A DNA stretch of 64,000 nt from Zygnema cylindricum. Its lineage: Eukaryota; Streptophyta; Zygnematophyceae; Zygnematales; Zygnemataceae. Of this stretch, positions 32,708 to 44,960 are shown piece by piece (position 1 is the first letter of the stretch; the number at the start of each line of letters is the position of its first letter). The position numbers were made by a program, and so were the translations under genes. The notes beneath the pieces were generated by a model. It saw only the letters and a list, made by a program, of their open reading frames with translations, was not told where the DNA came from and searched no databases. The stretch lies in contig JBBHKE010003125.1 of the NCBI GenBank assembly GCA_037447655.1, positions 226,316 through 290,315 on the forward strand. The letters run 5' to 3'.

Positions 32708-34403
32708 CCATCTCAACGTTTGGGGCAAAGGAGTATGTTGTGCCAGTTAGTGGAACTATTAATTGCTCGACTATCTACACCACATATGGCATCTCAAAAA
32801 CACAGTTTTTTGAACAAAACAAGGTTTCATTTCTACCACTTTCAAATTCCCCGTTGTTTGACGTTTCTGAATTCAAACTTGTGGTTCTTTTTTCAATGAC
32901 TGCTCAAAAGAAATTGTCATATTTTTTGGGAAGGGAATAATGTGATGACAGTAGTCTTTTTCTGCATATATGTATTGTATGTGAATGTTGGCCTAATACT
33001 AATGGAAAAGTACATTTTGGCTGAGTTCAGAAATTGAATTGCAACCAAAGTCTCACAAAAGGTGCCAAAGTTAATGTCACCAACAGCATGCAATGTTCTT
33101 TAACTTATGCAGTGCAAGAGGTAAGAATCTCTTCTTGTGAACCATGCATATTTTTTTTTAATCCATTTAAATTACCTTTCCTTAGACCATTGGAGCTTTG
33201 ATGTAACCCTCTTTCTTTTCCTATCATGGTTCCAGACGCTGGCTCCATTATAGTGGTATAATAATAATAGCAATTCCATTTAAGTATCTAATTACCTTAG
33301 ATAGCTGATCTATACAAAATCGGACTTTGCAGGGTGATACATGTGATTTCATAAAAATTATTTTTAAACTCGATGACAAGGTGGATCTCGGTGGGCCAAA
33401 TTCTCTGAATCCGGACTTGGATTGCTCAAATTTGAAACCTTTTCAACAGGTGATTTTGGAACACTTTAGTCCTACATTTTGTTATCTTTTTGCATAAATG
33501 GACAAAAATGGGAAGTGCGATGTAAGTTTTCCTACTATTTAACGAGTTTGTGTACTATTCTGTCAGCAGCACGTCACTTTGACATCAAATATTGCGGATG
33601 ACTGTTTTTTATGTGTCTGTAAATAAATTTATTTTTTGTCAGATATGCATTACGACCGGGAAAATATCATTTCGTGGACCTTGTACCCGGCCATACATCG
33701 TTAAGAGAGGGGAAACATGTCCAAATATTATTCGTAATTATATGGGTGGAAACGTGACAAAATTCTACACTATAAACCCTGGTGTTTATTGTGGTCGTAT
33801 CCTGTTATATTCTGACGATGACAGCACCTTTAAGCAAGAGGTGAGAGTAATTCCAGCCCATCAATCTTTATAGCCAATAGTCATTCTTCCTAAACAAAAA
33901 TTACATTTTTTCCCTTTTTGAAGTTTAGTGGAACAAGGATTTCCTCATTCATTGTACATGTTTTTAATATCACTTTTCGTAATTAGGCTTCACAGATCTA
34001 TACAATTTCCTATACTAATAATGTGTGCCTTTGTGGTTGCCTTTTGTCTTTAAACTAGTTTTTACAACACAACGTCTATCCACATAAGTGCTCAATAACT
34101 ACATATGGCACATAATGTTTGTGGTTGTTGTATCTCTTTTTCCTCCAGGTTTGCTTAGACAGTGTGGACCTTGGGGGCGCAGTACAAAACTGTCGAGGAA
34201 CAGCTGTTACATTGGCAACCTCGGACACGTGTACTAGTTTGAATAGCAAATTATTCAAAGATAATCCTCTTACAAAAATAAAACCTGCATCCTTCCTCAC
34301 TTTGAATAACTTCGCATGTAGTAAGACTGCACTTGCTACTGTTCTTGCGGTGGCCAAAACAAAGGGTACAACAGCCAAAATTTGTACTCCAAAATTGAGA
34401 TGA
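32708..34403 (+). CDS. Multi-LysM domain protein, five exons seen, 5' end missing
   Basis: This probably encodes a secreted or surface protein that binds chitin or peptidoglycan-like sugars. Exons by GT/AG borders are 32708-32823, 33031-33120, 33333-33449, 33643-33840 and 34149-34403 (TGA at 34401). After the first, all are phase 0, so the joined frame stays open. LysM-like units are AKEYVVPVSGTINCSTIYTT with LNCNQSLTKGAKVNV; CSLTYAVQE joined to GDTCDFIKII and SLNPDLDC; CTRPYIVKRGETCPNIIRNY with YTINPGVYCGR; and a weaker last unit with TSDTCTSLNS. Each unit carries the Y-x-V-x-x-G-D/E-T-C and N-P-x-x-x-C pattern. The first exon seen needs one base from an upstream exon. No signal peptide is found up to copia A, so the gene may be split or truncated by transposons. 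Splice sites are inferred. Confidence 0.6.
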
Positions 34404-35580
34404 GACAGTGTATTACATGTTCGGATCAAATGCGACAAAAACGAAGTTTTTCCATATTCTCTCAAAGTTTGTAGTAAAGCATAGGTGCTTTTTGGTTTCA
34501 AGGTCACTTGCTCATTTGTGAACTTGGGTACCTTATTTATTTCAAGCATAGAAGTGTTTTTAAATATTCACTATTTAAAATATTTAAAACAGTTTATTTT
34601 TCTTCTTCATAATTTTGGAGTCGATTACCATTTTCCGAACTTTGATACCTAGCTGTCTTCAATTTGAGTTTGCTGAAGAACGCGAAGAGTTTGAAATCTA
34701 TTTTAGAAACGGCTTCACATATTGAGTACTTACTATTTTGTGAACAAAGGTACCTTATTCCTTTGAAGTCTAATGTTTAGAACTACAAAGAGAATCTTAT
34801 GACTGTTACTATTGCTTCTGCATATTTTTCGAGCAGCAACCTCTTTGCAAGATTTGGGATTTTATTTATTTCAATCATGAACGGATAAAACAAAGCTAAA
34901 ACTCTTAAGACTCATTTTAGGGCTTTTCACTTTTAATTATGCAAATTTTACATTATCCACATCAAGCATGAACATGTAGAACAATGCTAGGGACTTTGAA
35001 TTCATTTTTTATTGTTTCTTATGATTTTCCAAAAAGTGATAAGAAATTTGACCTTTACTTTTAATGTTTATTATTAATTTCTTCAAAGTGCTCACAGATA
35101 TTTATTGGTTTTTCTAACAATCCGATAACTGCTGAAAAATCTGAAATCTATTTTTATTACATATAATTTTCCGCATAATGTTATATAATTGTATGCCATA
35201 TTTGTAGATTTTTAGTTTAATCATCGGTTGCTCGGATGCATACTATTAAATAATATAAGAATTAACAAATAAAATAGATAGAAAAATCATGAAAAAAAAA
35301 ATTCAACTGATAACAAATACTTTAGTATTCAAAAGGTATTCAAAAGGTAAAGCTAAAAAAAGAAAAAATATCAAGAATCAAAATTTTTCCAGTGGATCTA
35401 AAGAAATCAACCCAAACATAGTCTTTTACATTAAAAGATTAAAATTTCAAACTTGACCAAAACAAAATCATGGGAAATAAAAATAAATAAATAAACAATT
35501 AACATGCAAACCGCTTTAAATTTCTAACCATTAGATTCCATCAGAAAAAGTGAAGTTACGGGAGGGATCCGAGGGATGGT
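34404..35580. other. AT-rich sequence after the LysM gene
   Basis: No gene seen. Loose repeats of a segment like TTATTTATTTCAA.CATG...AACAAAGCTA occur at about 34530, 34750, 34865 and 34965, suggesting a degenerate tandem repeat of about 110-bp spacing. The 3' end of the LysM transcript presumably lies in the first part; no clear polyadenylation signal was picked out. Confidence 0.4.
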
Positions 35581-35582
35581 AT

Positions 35583-36003
35583 TAACCAAAAGACGGGAGG
35601 AGAGGGGAAAGGAGGGGAGGGGAGAGGAGTGGAGGGGAGTGGAAGGGAGAGGACGGAGGGGAGGGGAGAGGAGGGGTAGGAGAGAGAGGGGTAGGGGAGG
35701 GAAGGAAAAGGATGGTAAGGGAAGACTGGTTACCCCCCACAATGCATAATAACTGTATGGAAAACATTATAAAAAGGATAAAAGAAAAGGTTAAAGAAAT
35801 GATTAAAAAGAAATAAAAAATAAGAGTTAAACAAATGTAAAAAAAACGGTGTAAAAGAAAGGCTGAAAAAAAAACAAAAAAAATACCAATGTAAAAGGGG
35901 AATAAAGAGCACGCAGGGGGAAAGGGGAGAGAAAGAGTGGAGAAGGACATGAGGAGAGAAAGAGGGGGATAGAGAGAGAGAGAGCGAGAGGGGGGGGAAG
36001 GGG
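35583..36003. repeat. Polypurine tracts (GGGGAGG-rich)
   Basis: 35595-35730 and 35895-36003 are nearly pure purine on the plus strand (GGAGGGGAGGGGAGAGG blocks), separated by an A-rich stretch. Open frames here on the minus strand are low-complexity Pro/Ser/Leu and not genes. Confidence 0.75.
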
Positions 36004-36074
36004 GAATAGACAACCATTTTTTGGCTCTATTTTTTGCATACTCTCTTTCTTTTTTTATAAACGTTTTTTCCTCG

Positions 36075-36426
36075 TCTTTTTGTCTTTTCCCTCCTATTTC
36101 TGTCCTTTTCATCCGTTTTTTCTGCCCACCACCCCCCAATCTCTCTCTCAAATACTCTCCCCACCAGACATTCTTCACCCTCCCACCTTTCCCCTCCACC
36201 CCCAAAACATACCATCCCACCCTGTACTCCCTCTTCTTCTGTTTTTGTCTCTCTCTCTTCCCTTTCTCTTTCCCATTCCATCCATCGCTTCCATATCCAT
36301 TCCATTCTTCTGCATTCTACCCCTCGATTCAACCCTCCCACCTCCTTCCACTGATTCCCCCCTTCTTCCTTCCCTTTCTCCTTCCTCCACTCCTCAACGT
36401 CCACTCCCCCCCCCCCCCCCCCCCCC
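36075..36426. repeat. Polypyrimidine tract ending in a run of 21 C
   Basis: The plus strand is CT-rich over about 350 bp and ends in 21 consecutive C at 36406-36426. With the purine tracts just to the left, the strand bias flips sign near 36010. Such sequence can form triplex or quadruplex structure in vitro; nothing indicates coding. Confidence 0.75.
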
Positions 36427-36502
36427 TCTGTTAACTTTCCCCTAAATTCCTAGGCCCAAAAAAACAGTCGTGAAAACACGGTCGTATCGCTATCAGTTTT
36501 AA

Positions 36503-36725
36503 CTACACCGTGTATCGCTATTAGTGGTGATAATTTTTCGGCCACTTAAAACATCTTTTCTCCGTACACACTTGTCCGATTTTCAATTTGAGGCCGCCAG
36601 TCAGAAGCTGATAATCTTACCGTTCAATCACAACCGTCAGATCCACTATCCGACAAGTTTGTACGGAGAAAAGACGTTTTAGTGGCATATAAAAACACTA
36701 ACACTAATAGCGATTCACGGTGTAG
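36503..36725. mobile_element. MITE copy 1 (223 bp)
   Basis: Terminal inverted repeats of about 78 bp start CTACACCGTGTATCGCTATT and end AATAGCGATTCACGGTGTAG. They also share CTTTTCTCCGTACA at the inner ends. There is no coding capacity. A second copy of the same length lies at 37151. The target duplication is unclear. Confidence 0.75.
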
Positions 36726-37150
36726 TGGTGTATCGAGGGCCCTTTGCCGATATGCAATCTTACATAATTTTGGGTACTGTACTTGAAAATTGATACACCG
36801 CCTCGATATATTGAGAAGCTCAATATCGCAATGTTTGCCGATATATCGGTTCAATGTGCGGATACTTTTATGACGCGATATATCAAAGCGACGTCGGGTT
36901 TCAAAAAAAAATTCAAAACACACCTCCCCACGTGGCAAGCCCCTTACTGTGGGGGAAGGGGGTGGGTCTTCCCTACGATTTACCGTACAATGTTTCCGTA
37001 CTAAATTTGTGGACGCCCACGTCCAAACCAAATATATTGCGATAGTCTTTTGTTGGTCCCGGATCGATATATCGAGCATTCTGACCGTTCGATATTCGAT
37101 ATATCAAAAATTGAATTTATGGCGAGAAGTTTTTTTCCCGATACACAACA

Positions 37151-37373
37151 CTACACGGTGAATCTCTATTAGTGCTGATATTTTTTTCGCCACTTACAAC
37201 ATCTTTTCTTTGTACACACTTGTCGAATTTTCAATTTGAATCGCAGTTTGGAAGATGAAAATCCTACCTTTCAATCGCAACCGTCAGATTCACTATCTGA
37301 CAAGTTTGTACGGAGAAAAGGTGTTTTAAGCAACTAAAAAAAACATTAACACTTATAGCAATTCACGGTGTAC
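37151..37373. mobile_element. MITE copy 2 (223 bp)
   Basis: Same family and length as the copy at 36503: left end CTACACGGTGAATCTCTATT, right end ATTCACGGTGTAC, inner segment with CAACCGTCAGAT in both copies. The region between the copies (36726-37150) shows TCGATATATCG-type palindromes but no gene. Confidence 0.72.
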
Positions 37374-37555
37374 AATAATATTTATCCGTGCACACTTTGT
37401 TAAATTGTTGATCCGACGGTTGTGATTTAAAAGTATGTTTCTCACCTGATTTGCAGTCTCCAATCGAAAATCGGACGATTCTGCGCGGAGAATCGATCGT
37501 TTAAGTGACGGAAAAAGCAATAACAGTAATAGCGGTTCACGGTGAACTGCATTGT
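37374..37555. mobile_element. Decayed MITE-related copy
   Basis: The right end (GTAATAGCGGTTCACGGTG) and an inner segment (CCGACGGTTGTGA) resemble the two MITEs before it. It seems to share the end of copy 2 as its left end. Boundaries are approximate. Confidence 0.45.
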
Positions 37556-37559
37556 AGTC

Positions 37560-38600
37560 ACAGGTCGCAAAAGTCAAAATTTTAGGTGACTGAAACCGAC
37601 AATTTTTTTTTTTTTAAATCTGAACACCCGACACCCGACCGGGTTATGTCACGCTCCTAAATTGTTACCCGTTACCCAATACGCGTTTACGAAAATAAAA
37701 GTTAACCGAAACTCGATTTCCCGCGATTACCCAAACCTGCGATTTCCCGCGACTACCCGAACCTGCCAGTACCCGAATAAGAACAAAATTACAACGCTCG
37801 TTGTTATTAGCATTAAATATTCATTAATGTTGATTAAAAATTATAATTAATATTATTTAATAGAAGGAGGCGTGGTAGGCTGTAGTCCACGTCTTGAAAT
37901 AACATTGTTAACTCTATTTTGTGATTTTTTGCTATAAATAGTAGCAACTTATTAACACTAATAACAATGAGCTTTGTAGTGGTACAACTCCCTTTGCAAA
38001 AAAACAGTTCGTGTACCTCATATTTTAAATATTTTGTCTTTTTGTAATCTCTCTTGACGAATAGTTTTTTTCCTCGACAGTCACCTCCTTCAAGGATTTT
38101 TCCTAATTTTGCATGTAACTCTTATATTAATGTTAAGACTCTTTTATTAATGTTTATTCTTTCACAAATCTAAATTTTTCGCTACATCTTTTGGACGGTT
38201 TTTCTTTCGACTACAATACTATGTTATGAATTATGCAAAAAAGGTAAAACTTTTATTATGTATGCTTAAAAAAAATATCTTAGTTTTTCACATGGAAAAT
38301 CAGTTAGCAAAAAACACATTGCCATAGGCAAAATAAACAAAAATTCTTTTGTAATATCAAATATATAAATAAACAAATCACAACAAAGAAATCCTCGTTC
38401 TATTTTCGACTCTACTATACAAATTCTCAACCTCAAACTACAAAATTAAACAAAATCTATAAATCTATATTTGGTGTAAATACTACGCTTTTAAAAATAA
38501 GCATTCCGGTTTAACAAAAAAAAAGACAAACACTAGAAATTTTGTGAAATACAACAAAAAATTCAAAGAAAAAAAATATATAACTAACACTAAAAAAATA
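37560..38600. other. AT-rich intergenic sequence
   Basis: No gene seen. A 26-bp tandem pair (GATTTCCCGCGATTACCCAA type) lies at 37715-37766. A segment like the MITE end (ACACTAATAACAATGAG) lies near 37955. The rest is A/T-rich with short poly-A runs. Confidence 0.45.
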
Positions 38601-38607
38601 ACAATAA

Positions 38608-40256
38608 TTAGAAAACAAAACAAATTAAAAAACTATGCGTTATAATATCTCGGTTGGATCTAACACACAAAAGATCACAAACAATTGAAGCCGCTAGTGA
38701 GCTCCTCTTTTTTGTGATCGTGTTCCCGGCATCTAGAAAATTGCATTCGGACATGGAGCTAGAAGCCAGAATAGCTAGAAAGGATCTGGCGACACAAGCT
38801 AGAATAGGAAATCCTCCATCTTTTGCACGTACACTTTGTTTTTTTTTCCACCATTCAAGTATGTTAAAGTTCAATCTTTCTTCGCTAGCTAATTTTAAAA
38901 CAAAGTAACATTTCAATCCATCATTAACTAGCGTTTTTTTGTCGGTGGTAATAAGAACCTCATTTTCGTCATCGCTCTCGCTAAAAAAATTGTGGAAACC
39001 GTCCATACTTTGCAATGTTTTTCTTTTTTATGTTAAACGTTGAGGACTACCCAAATTAACGTCATCATCGAGGTCATTTGCGAGTTTTCAAAGTTTGACC
39101 CTCTCGCTCTCAAGTTCGGTTTTCGATACCCCAATTTTTTAAAGCCTTTGTTTGGGTCGGGTATCTAAAAGATTCGCCACAATATGATACTCGTGAAGGC
39201 CCCAATTCAGTAGTGCAAATTCAAAAAAAATCATTCAATTTTTGCAAGTTTAGGGAATCGGCGGGGCATTGTTTTTCACTGACATTGTAAGATGTTTTAC
39301 TTATCTTACAATGATTATGGAGAGACGATAGTTCAAACACAACCAAATGTAAAGTTGGTTCTTTGAGCTTTTCCAACTTTAGGGTCGCTTCTTGAAACCT
39401 TTCCAAAAATCCTATTAGTTCGGTAAGAAAAGTCTTATCGATACAAGCAAAAAGTATGAATTTAATTTTTGTTTGAGCGATTGATCCTATCTCATTCAAT
39501 GCATCCTAAATACTCTTAAGCGTTAGGAGCAAAGAATTCCACCGCTTTGCAACTTCTTGTTTTAAAGTGTTTTTCAAAAGCTTTTATAAATTGCTTTGTT
39601 TGAAAACGTAACCAAGGGTTTACAACCATCAATTAAATTAAAAAATTCAAGAACTTCCACATCGTATTTGAACTTTTTGAAAGTTCCGCTCTTATCCAAA
39701 ATGGTTGTCACAATTGTATCAATTTTATGGTCCGCGCAAGGTATCCAAGTAAAAATACTCGGTAAACCTTCAACCGCACACACGTTAGAGCCACTGTTGG
39801 TCACAACAACACAACGGTTTTCTAAAATATCAAAATCAAACATTTCCAATTTGGTCAAACAATTTTTGAAAGTCGTTAAAACATTTTCTGCGATATGTTT
39901 TTCCTCCGTAAAATGATCAACTTGAAGCGTCTGTGTATGAATTATAAATTCTCTGTCAATAAAATGAGCAGTTATTAGTATGAATGAGGTCCTTTTTATT
40001 GTCTTAGTCAAGAGATCGGTCGTAAATGCGACAAAAATATTGTTCTCAATATTTTCTCTAAGTTTTAAGATGATCAAACTACGAATATCTTAGGTAGAAG
40101 ACACAATATGTTGTTTTTAACGCTATTGACGAATGGGAGTGGTTTTTCAATGTCAACCTTTTTGATGGACATAATACCAATATCCAACAATGCTTGACAA
40201 AATGTTTGAAAACTTGGGAAAGATAAAACAATAAAAAAAATCATACAGTTACTCAA
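38608..40256 (-). pseudogene. hAT-type transposase remnant
   Basis: A cut-and-paste transposase of the hAT superfamily on the minus strand, in at least three frames. The N-terminal side of the catalytic core reads FVAFTTDLLTKTIKRTSFIL and TAHFIDREFIIHTQTLQVDH, resembling the hAT first-Asp region. Next is VVVTNSGSNVCAVEGLPSIF with CADHKIDTIV, where the second catalytic Asp appears as Asn. The C-terminal dimerisation domain is clear at 38608-39015: LNFNILEWWKKKQ, FPILACVARSFLAILASSSM and AGNTITKKRSSL. The middle (39020-39570) is eroded. Terminal inverted repeats were not identified. Confidence 0.75.
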
Positions 40257-40528
40257 TAAAGAAGGTTTCTATCAAAACATTTTTTTTTATGAATAGACAA
40301 ATAAACAAACAACATCATGACAAACCAAATAAAAATAAAATAATAAAAATAAACGTACGGATACAAATTAATGAAAAAAATAGTGACGAAGCTCATATAT
40401 ATAAATTCATTAACATAACAAGTTATAATGCCATATACATTAAAGCCATCCGTAATGGTATTCAAAATAAATCATACGTGAAACGTTGACCATAAAAATG
40501 GTTGAAGGTCCTCGCAATATATCAACGA

Positions 40529-41451
40529 TGTAACTCTGTGGCCTCCATTGGCCCATAGAGTATGCAGCTTATGTAAAGCCGCTAGGATGATATTAACCCT
40601 TTGACTTTCATACAAAAAATAAGCCACCCGATCAGATAAGTATTCTAACCAACCTCGCCCCTATGAGGGTCGGACTATCTTGAGTCAAACGCAAAAAGAA
40701 TCTTTGAATTTGCTCCCCTGAGTAGCTAGTTATGTTTGGCCAAAGATGGCCTACTTATACAAAAAGTCACCGCGAGAGAGGCGCCTTAAAAATAAATAAG
40801 TCCTTAAACATCTTACTCATAGCTACATACTACTAAACCCTGGACCAAAAAGAGGATTGTACAATACAAGAAAGTACAATGGTCGGTGTACTTCTTGTAC
40901 GACCATTTTACGACAGGCATTCAAGGTGATGTCTGTCATCTCGGAAGCCATGGTTCCTTCTCTCGTCTTCTCTGATGTCCAATGATATGACACCACGTGG
41001 CATTGTGTGACAGTGTTTTAAAATGCCGCCAAAATTTTATTCGGGGTTGGCGACTGCAACGGCGACCGTTCGATCAAGGTATTTTATACCGTTAGATTCG
41101 CGTCCGTGCATTTCATTGATTTACATGCGCCACTTCTTTAGTTAGTTTAGTTAAATGAATTCGCCGCCACCTTAATGTTTTAATAGTTATCACACCCCAT
41201 GTATGTAACAATATTTCTACGAATGGGTGGATAAGGTGGATGATTGTTTGATTGGTCGTGACTGTGGAGGACCAAGATCAAATTGTGGTCAGATCACAAA
41301 TCTCTTTGTCAAAGGCTAATTTGCTTCCTTCCTTTTTGTGTCTTTTTGAATGCGTGAAAGCTGCCATGGCTACATAAATTTAAGTGATTGCAACAAGTAT
41401 ATAACCTTAGAGTGGCATAAAGGACAAGAAACTAGAAAATACTTTTTGACA
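40529..41451 (-). repeat. Copia E 3' LTR
   Basis: 923 bp, minus orientation, starting TGTCAAAAAGTATTTTCTAG (right end) and ending CACAGAGTTACA. It is a diverged member of the A/C LTR family with CACGTG at 40994-40999 and GTAC repeats. A tRNA-like remnant with AAGATCAAATT lies at about 41225-41300. A polypurine tract (minus AATAATGGGAG) abuts it at 41452. Confidence 0.75.
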
Positions 41452-44270
41452 CTCCCATTATTTTCTAGTTTGTTTTTTTTTTTTACCCCTGTTTATTTTT
41501 ACAAAATATCAATTTTGGAGACGAACAGGTTTTGTCATCATATTAGCTACCATTTTTCCATCTAGTCTATATTTCGATTTTTTTATTTTATTCTCAACCT
41601 TTCTTCTTACAAAGATCTGTCTTATATCTATATGCTTTGCCTCAAAGTGATGTTTGGGATTGGTTGCAACAGCAATTGCAACATGATTATTACAAAACAC
41701 ATTTTTAACACCACATTTCATAAATCCAAGCTCTTAGAACAATGACTGATTAGAGCAAGGGGCCATGTACTCAACCTCCATTGTGGACTGAGCAACGACC
41801 TTTTGTTGCTTGCTGCTCCAATATCAAGCCCTATTATAAACTTACAACACATACTAAGATGTACACCTCCTCATTGGAGCATCCCCATAACTAGCATCAC
41901 TCTAAGTGGTAATATGAGTATTATCTCCCCCCAAATGCAACCACAGATCTCTCGTTCCTATTAAGTACCTCAATACCGTCTTGGATTTTTCCAAATCTCT
42001 TTCCATTAGATCATTCAAACTCCTACTCAATATTCCTATAGCTGCGGCTATATCGGTCCTGATATAGTTCATAAAATAGATTATGCTATCGACTACTTGT
42101 TTGTACAAAATATTTCTCATAAAAAATCTTTTCTCCAATCCTAACTTATCACCAAGAATTACAATACCCGTTTCTAAGCTCCATTCTTTTCCCTTCTTTA
42201 AATCCAATGGAGTCGTACAACTATTTTCTTGATCCATTTGAAAAATTTCAAGCATATTTTTGATTGCCTTTTTTCGAGTTAGTCTAACTATTTTCTTCAC
42301 TGAATCCCTCTCCATTTTAATTTCCAAAATGTATTTTGATTCCCCCAAATATTTCATTTCGAATGTACTCTTTATATCATTTTTGAGTCATTTATTTTGT
42401 GCATCAATTTACTTAAAAAAAAAAATCATCACTATAAATTGTAATGAAATTTATACCTTCCTCATCCTCGAATAGATAGATGGAATGATCCAAACGTATT
42501 CAAACATATCTTAATTTTGTCAAGATTTCGTCCAATTTCTTATTCCATTGGCGGGGAGCGGGGTTTTAGTCCATAAGAAGACTTTATCGGTTTGCACACG
42601 TTGTTTTTTTCTCATTTGTCCACAAACCCTTCCGGCTGTCGCATGAAGATCTCTTCTTTGAATTTTCCGTGTAAGAAGGTTCTTTTAACATCTATCTAGT
42701 GTACTTCCCTGTCTTTGTCTTATGCAGCCGCCAAACATAGTAAAATTTGCACGTAGAGAAATCTAACAACTGGAGCAAAGGTCTTCTTTTAATTGATCTT
42801 TTCTTTCTGTGTGAACCGGTATTCTCTTAATTGATCTTTTCTTTCTGTGTGAACCCTTTAGCCATTAATTTGGCCTTGTATCATGCGATGGTGTTGTTTA
42901 GATTGAGTTTCAACTTAAATTCCCACTTGCATTCAATCGGTTTTCTATCTAGTGGACAGTACACCAGCTCCCATGTATTTGCTTCCACAATTGAAGTCAT
43001 TTCGTCATTAATAGTTGTTACCCATTTACTATTGTCTGAACTATTTATTTCCTCTAAGTTAGTTTGAGGTTCACACAAATGTGACGGCTTAGTTACCTTA
43101 TTGTTAACTAGTCTCTCTTGAAGCCTCTTGTTGCTTCTTCTCCCTCTTTCACAATTTGATGTTGGAACGGAGGGTAATCATGGATTTTTCTAAATTATTT
43201 CATCTTCTCCCCTATCTATTGGTTTTATTTCCGTTCTTTCTTCCTTTATAGGTTGCGGTTTTTGAAAAATGCAATCGGTGGGTCTTACCTTGAACACATC
43301 CACTACAATCATCTTAAGTCTCATTATCACCAAACTGAATTCCCTCAACTACTCCCATCTTCTTCATTTTTTTTAGCTCATCTAGATGCACATGCCCCAA
43401 TCTTTTACACCATATCATCAAGTCATTTACACTAGCATAGTAAACTCCCTTCTTTCCATTTCTCAAATTCTGTCGAAGCATTCCTTGGCTACCCTTTTCA
43501 GCTGTGAAGTATGCTTGATCTTCATAGCTAGCTGTATAGACTCCTATTTTGATACTAGTCTCAAAACCTTTATCATCTAAAATTGATGTAGAGATAAGGT
43601 TTTTTTTCAGTTGTGGATTGAAAATAACATCAGAAAAATTGATTATTGATGTTTTACCTTCAACTTAGACTTTCAAATCCTCGGATCTTACTAAGCTAGT
43701 GGTTACTACTCTCCCATCCCCATACTTTATCTCTACAATAGGGATCTTTCTCATTTTAGTAAATATCTAATTCTCTCTACACATGTGTATAAAGGCACCT
43801 GAGTCAATAATCCAACCTTCTTTGGGAGATTCATTCACCCCGCCGATGGCTCACTTCTACTTCTTTGGAATCTTTATCTCAGCTTTCATCTCCAACTGCT
43901 TCTTGAGTAGAAGTTCTCTATCATCCTTGTCGAAATCCTCTTCATCCTCTCCATTGACTTGTGTTGTCACAAGTGCCTTCTTCTTTCCTCAGACAAATCC
44001 ACCAATCTCTCCCTCCTCAATTCTCAACTTTGTTAATCTAGTACACTCCGCCATGTGATGTCTCGGCTTCTTACAAAAGTGACAAAGCCCCTTGAGGCCT
44101 AGATTCATCAAATTGGTTTCCTTTGCCACCTCCACAAAAGTTGTCATAAGGTTTGTTAGAATCCTTAATCCTCCAGTAAGTTCCAGTTGCCAATGCTTGA
44201 AACTTCGGTTTCCAAAAAAAAAACACCGGAGGAGTTGTGGAGTGGAAGAAAATCGACAATTCATCATTTC
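41452..44270 (-). pseudogene. Copia E gag end, protease, RT and RNase H, with integrase core deleted
   Basis: Minus-strand copia internal region. From right to left it has the zinc knuckle CHFCKKPRHHMAEC (about 44050-44095) and the protease with an intact DSGA (GWIIDSGAF, about 43790-43830). The pre-integrase zinc part follows near 43300-43430. It then jumps directly to the integrase-RT linker near 43250. The roughly 0.9 kb that carries the D,D35E core in copia A is missing. RT landmarks are ANTWELVYCPLDRKPIECKW and a catalytic YSDD (42425-42436). RNase H ends at 41509. Many stops and frameshifts occur. Gag before the knuckle is missing. Confidence 0.8.
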
Positions 44271-44303
44271 AGAATTTGGGGATGTCAGGCTATGGTTTAT
44301 GTG

Positions 44304-44960
44304 GAATTAATTAAAAGAAAGGGGAAATTTGCGCCAAGGAGTTGACCCGAAGTTCTTGTTGGCTATAGTGCAAAGGGGAACTTATACCGAGTATATGATC
44401 CGGCTCGTCACACCGTGGAGTAATCTTGGAATGGCCATCTTCATGAGGATCTCAAATCGGTAATGAATTCCGTTGGAAAATTTAAAGAAAATTTGGATTT
44501 TTATGAGGAGGACGAAATTAAGAATTTTCAAAACATTAGGGATTCAGAATCCAATGAGGAACAAATCCTTAATTATCGGAAAAAAAAATTGGAAAACTCA
44601 AATGATGCTGAATTTGGAAAGAGGTGTCACGGAACTTCGGATTCTCGTGTGACTTCGGACATTCGAAAATCGCAAAGTTCTAAATCGAGTTCTAAATGAA
44701 GTGGGAAGGAAATTGAATCCGAGGAGAAGAAAGATGATGAGCCTATTTTAAGGAGGAGCTATTGGATTACGAGGGGGAAAAAACCGGAAAAACTTTCTTA
44801 TGATCGAAAAGGAGAAAATACATTAAAATCACATTATTTCCTTATCGATGCTAAGGATAACAAGTTTATTTTTTAACAATCACTTACGGAGAATATGAGC
44901 GGCGACCCTTATTGAAAAGTAGACTTTAGTAAGTCTTCGATATTGGAGTCTAAGACTTAG
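44304..44960 (+). pseudogene. Copia integrase-RT linker fragment
   Basis: A plus-strand fragment with VGYSAKGNLYRVYDPARHTV, the typical copia integrase C-terminal segment. It is followed by a long acidic and lysine-rich linker (44463-44699) and SYWITRGKKPEKLSYDRKGE. It is directly adjacent to the broken end of copia E in opposite orientation. RT does not follow, so it is a separate truncated copy rather than part of copia F. Confidence 0.55.
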
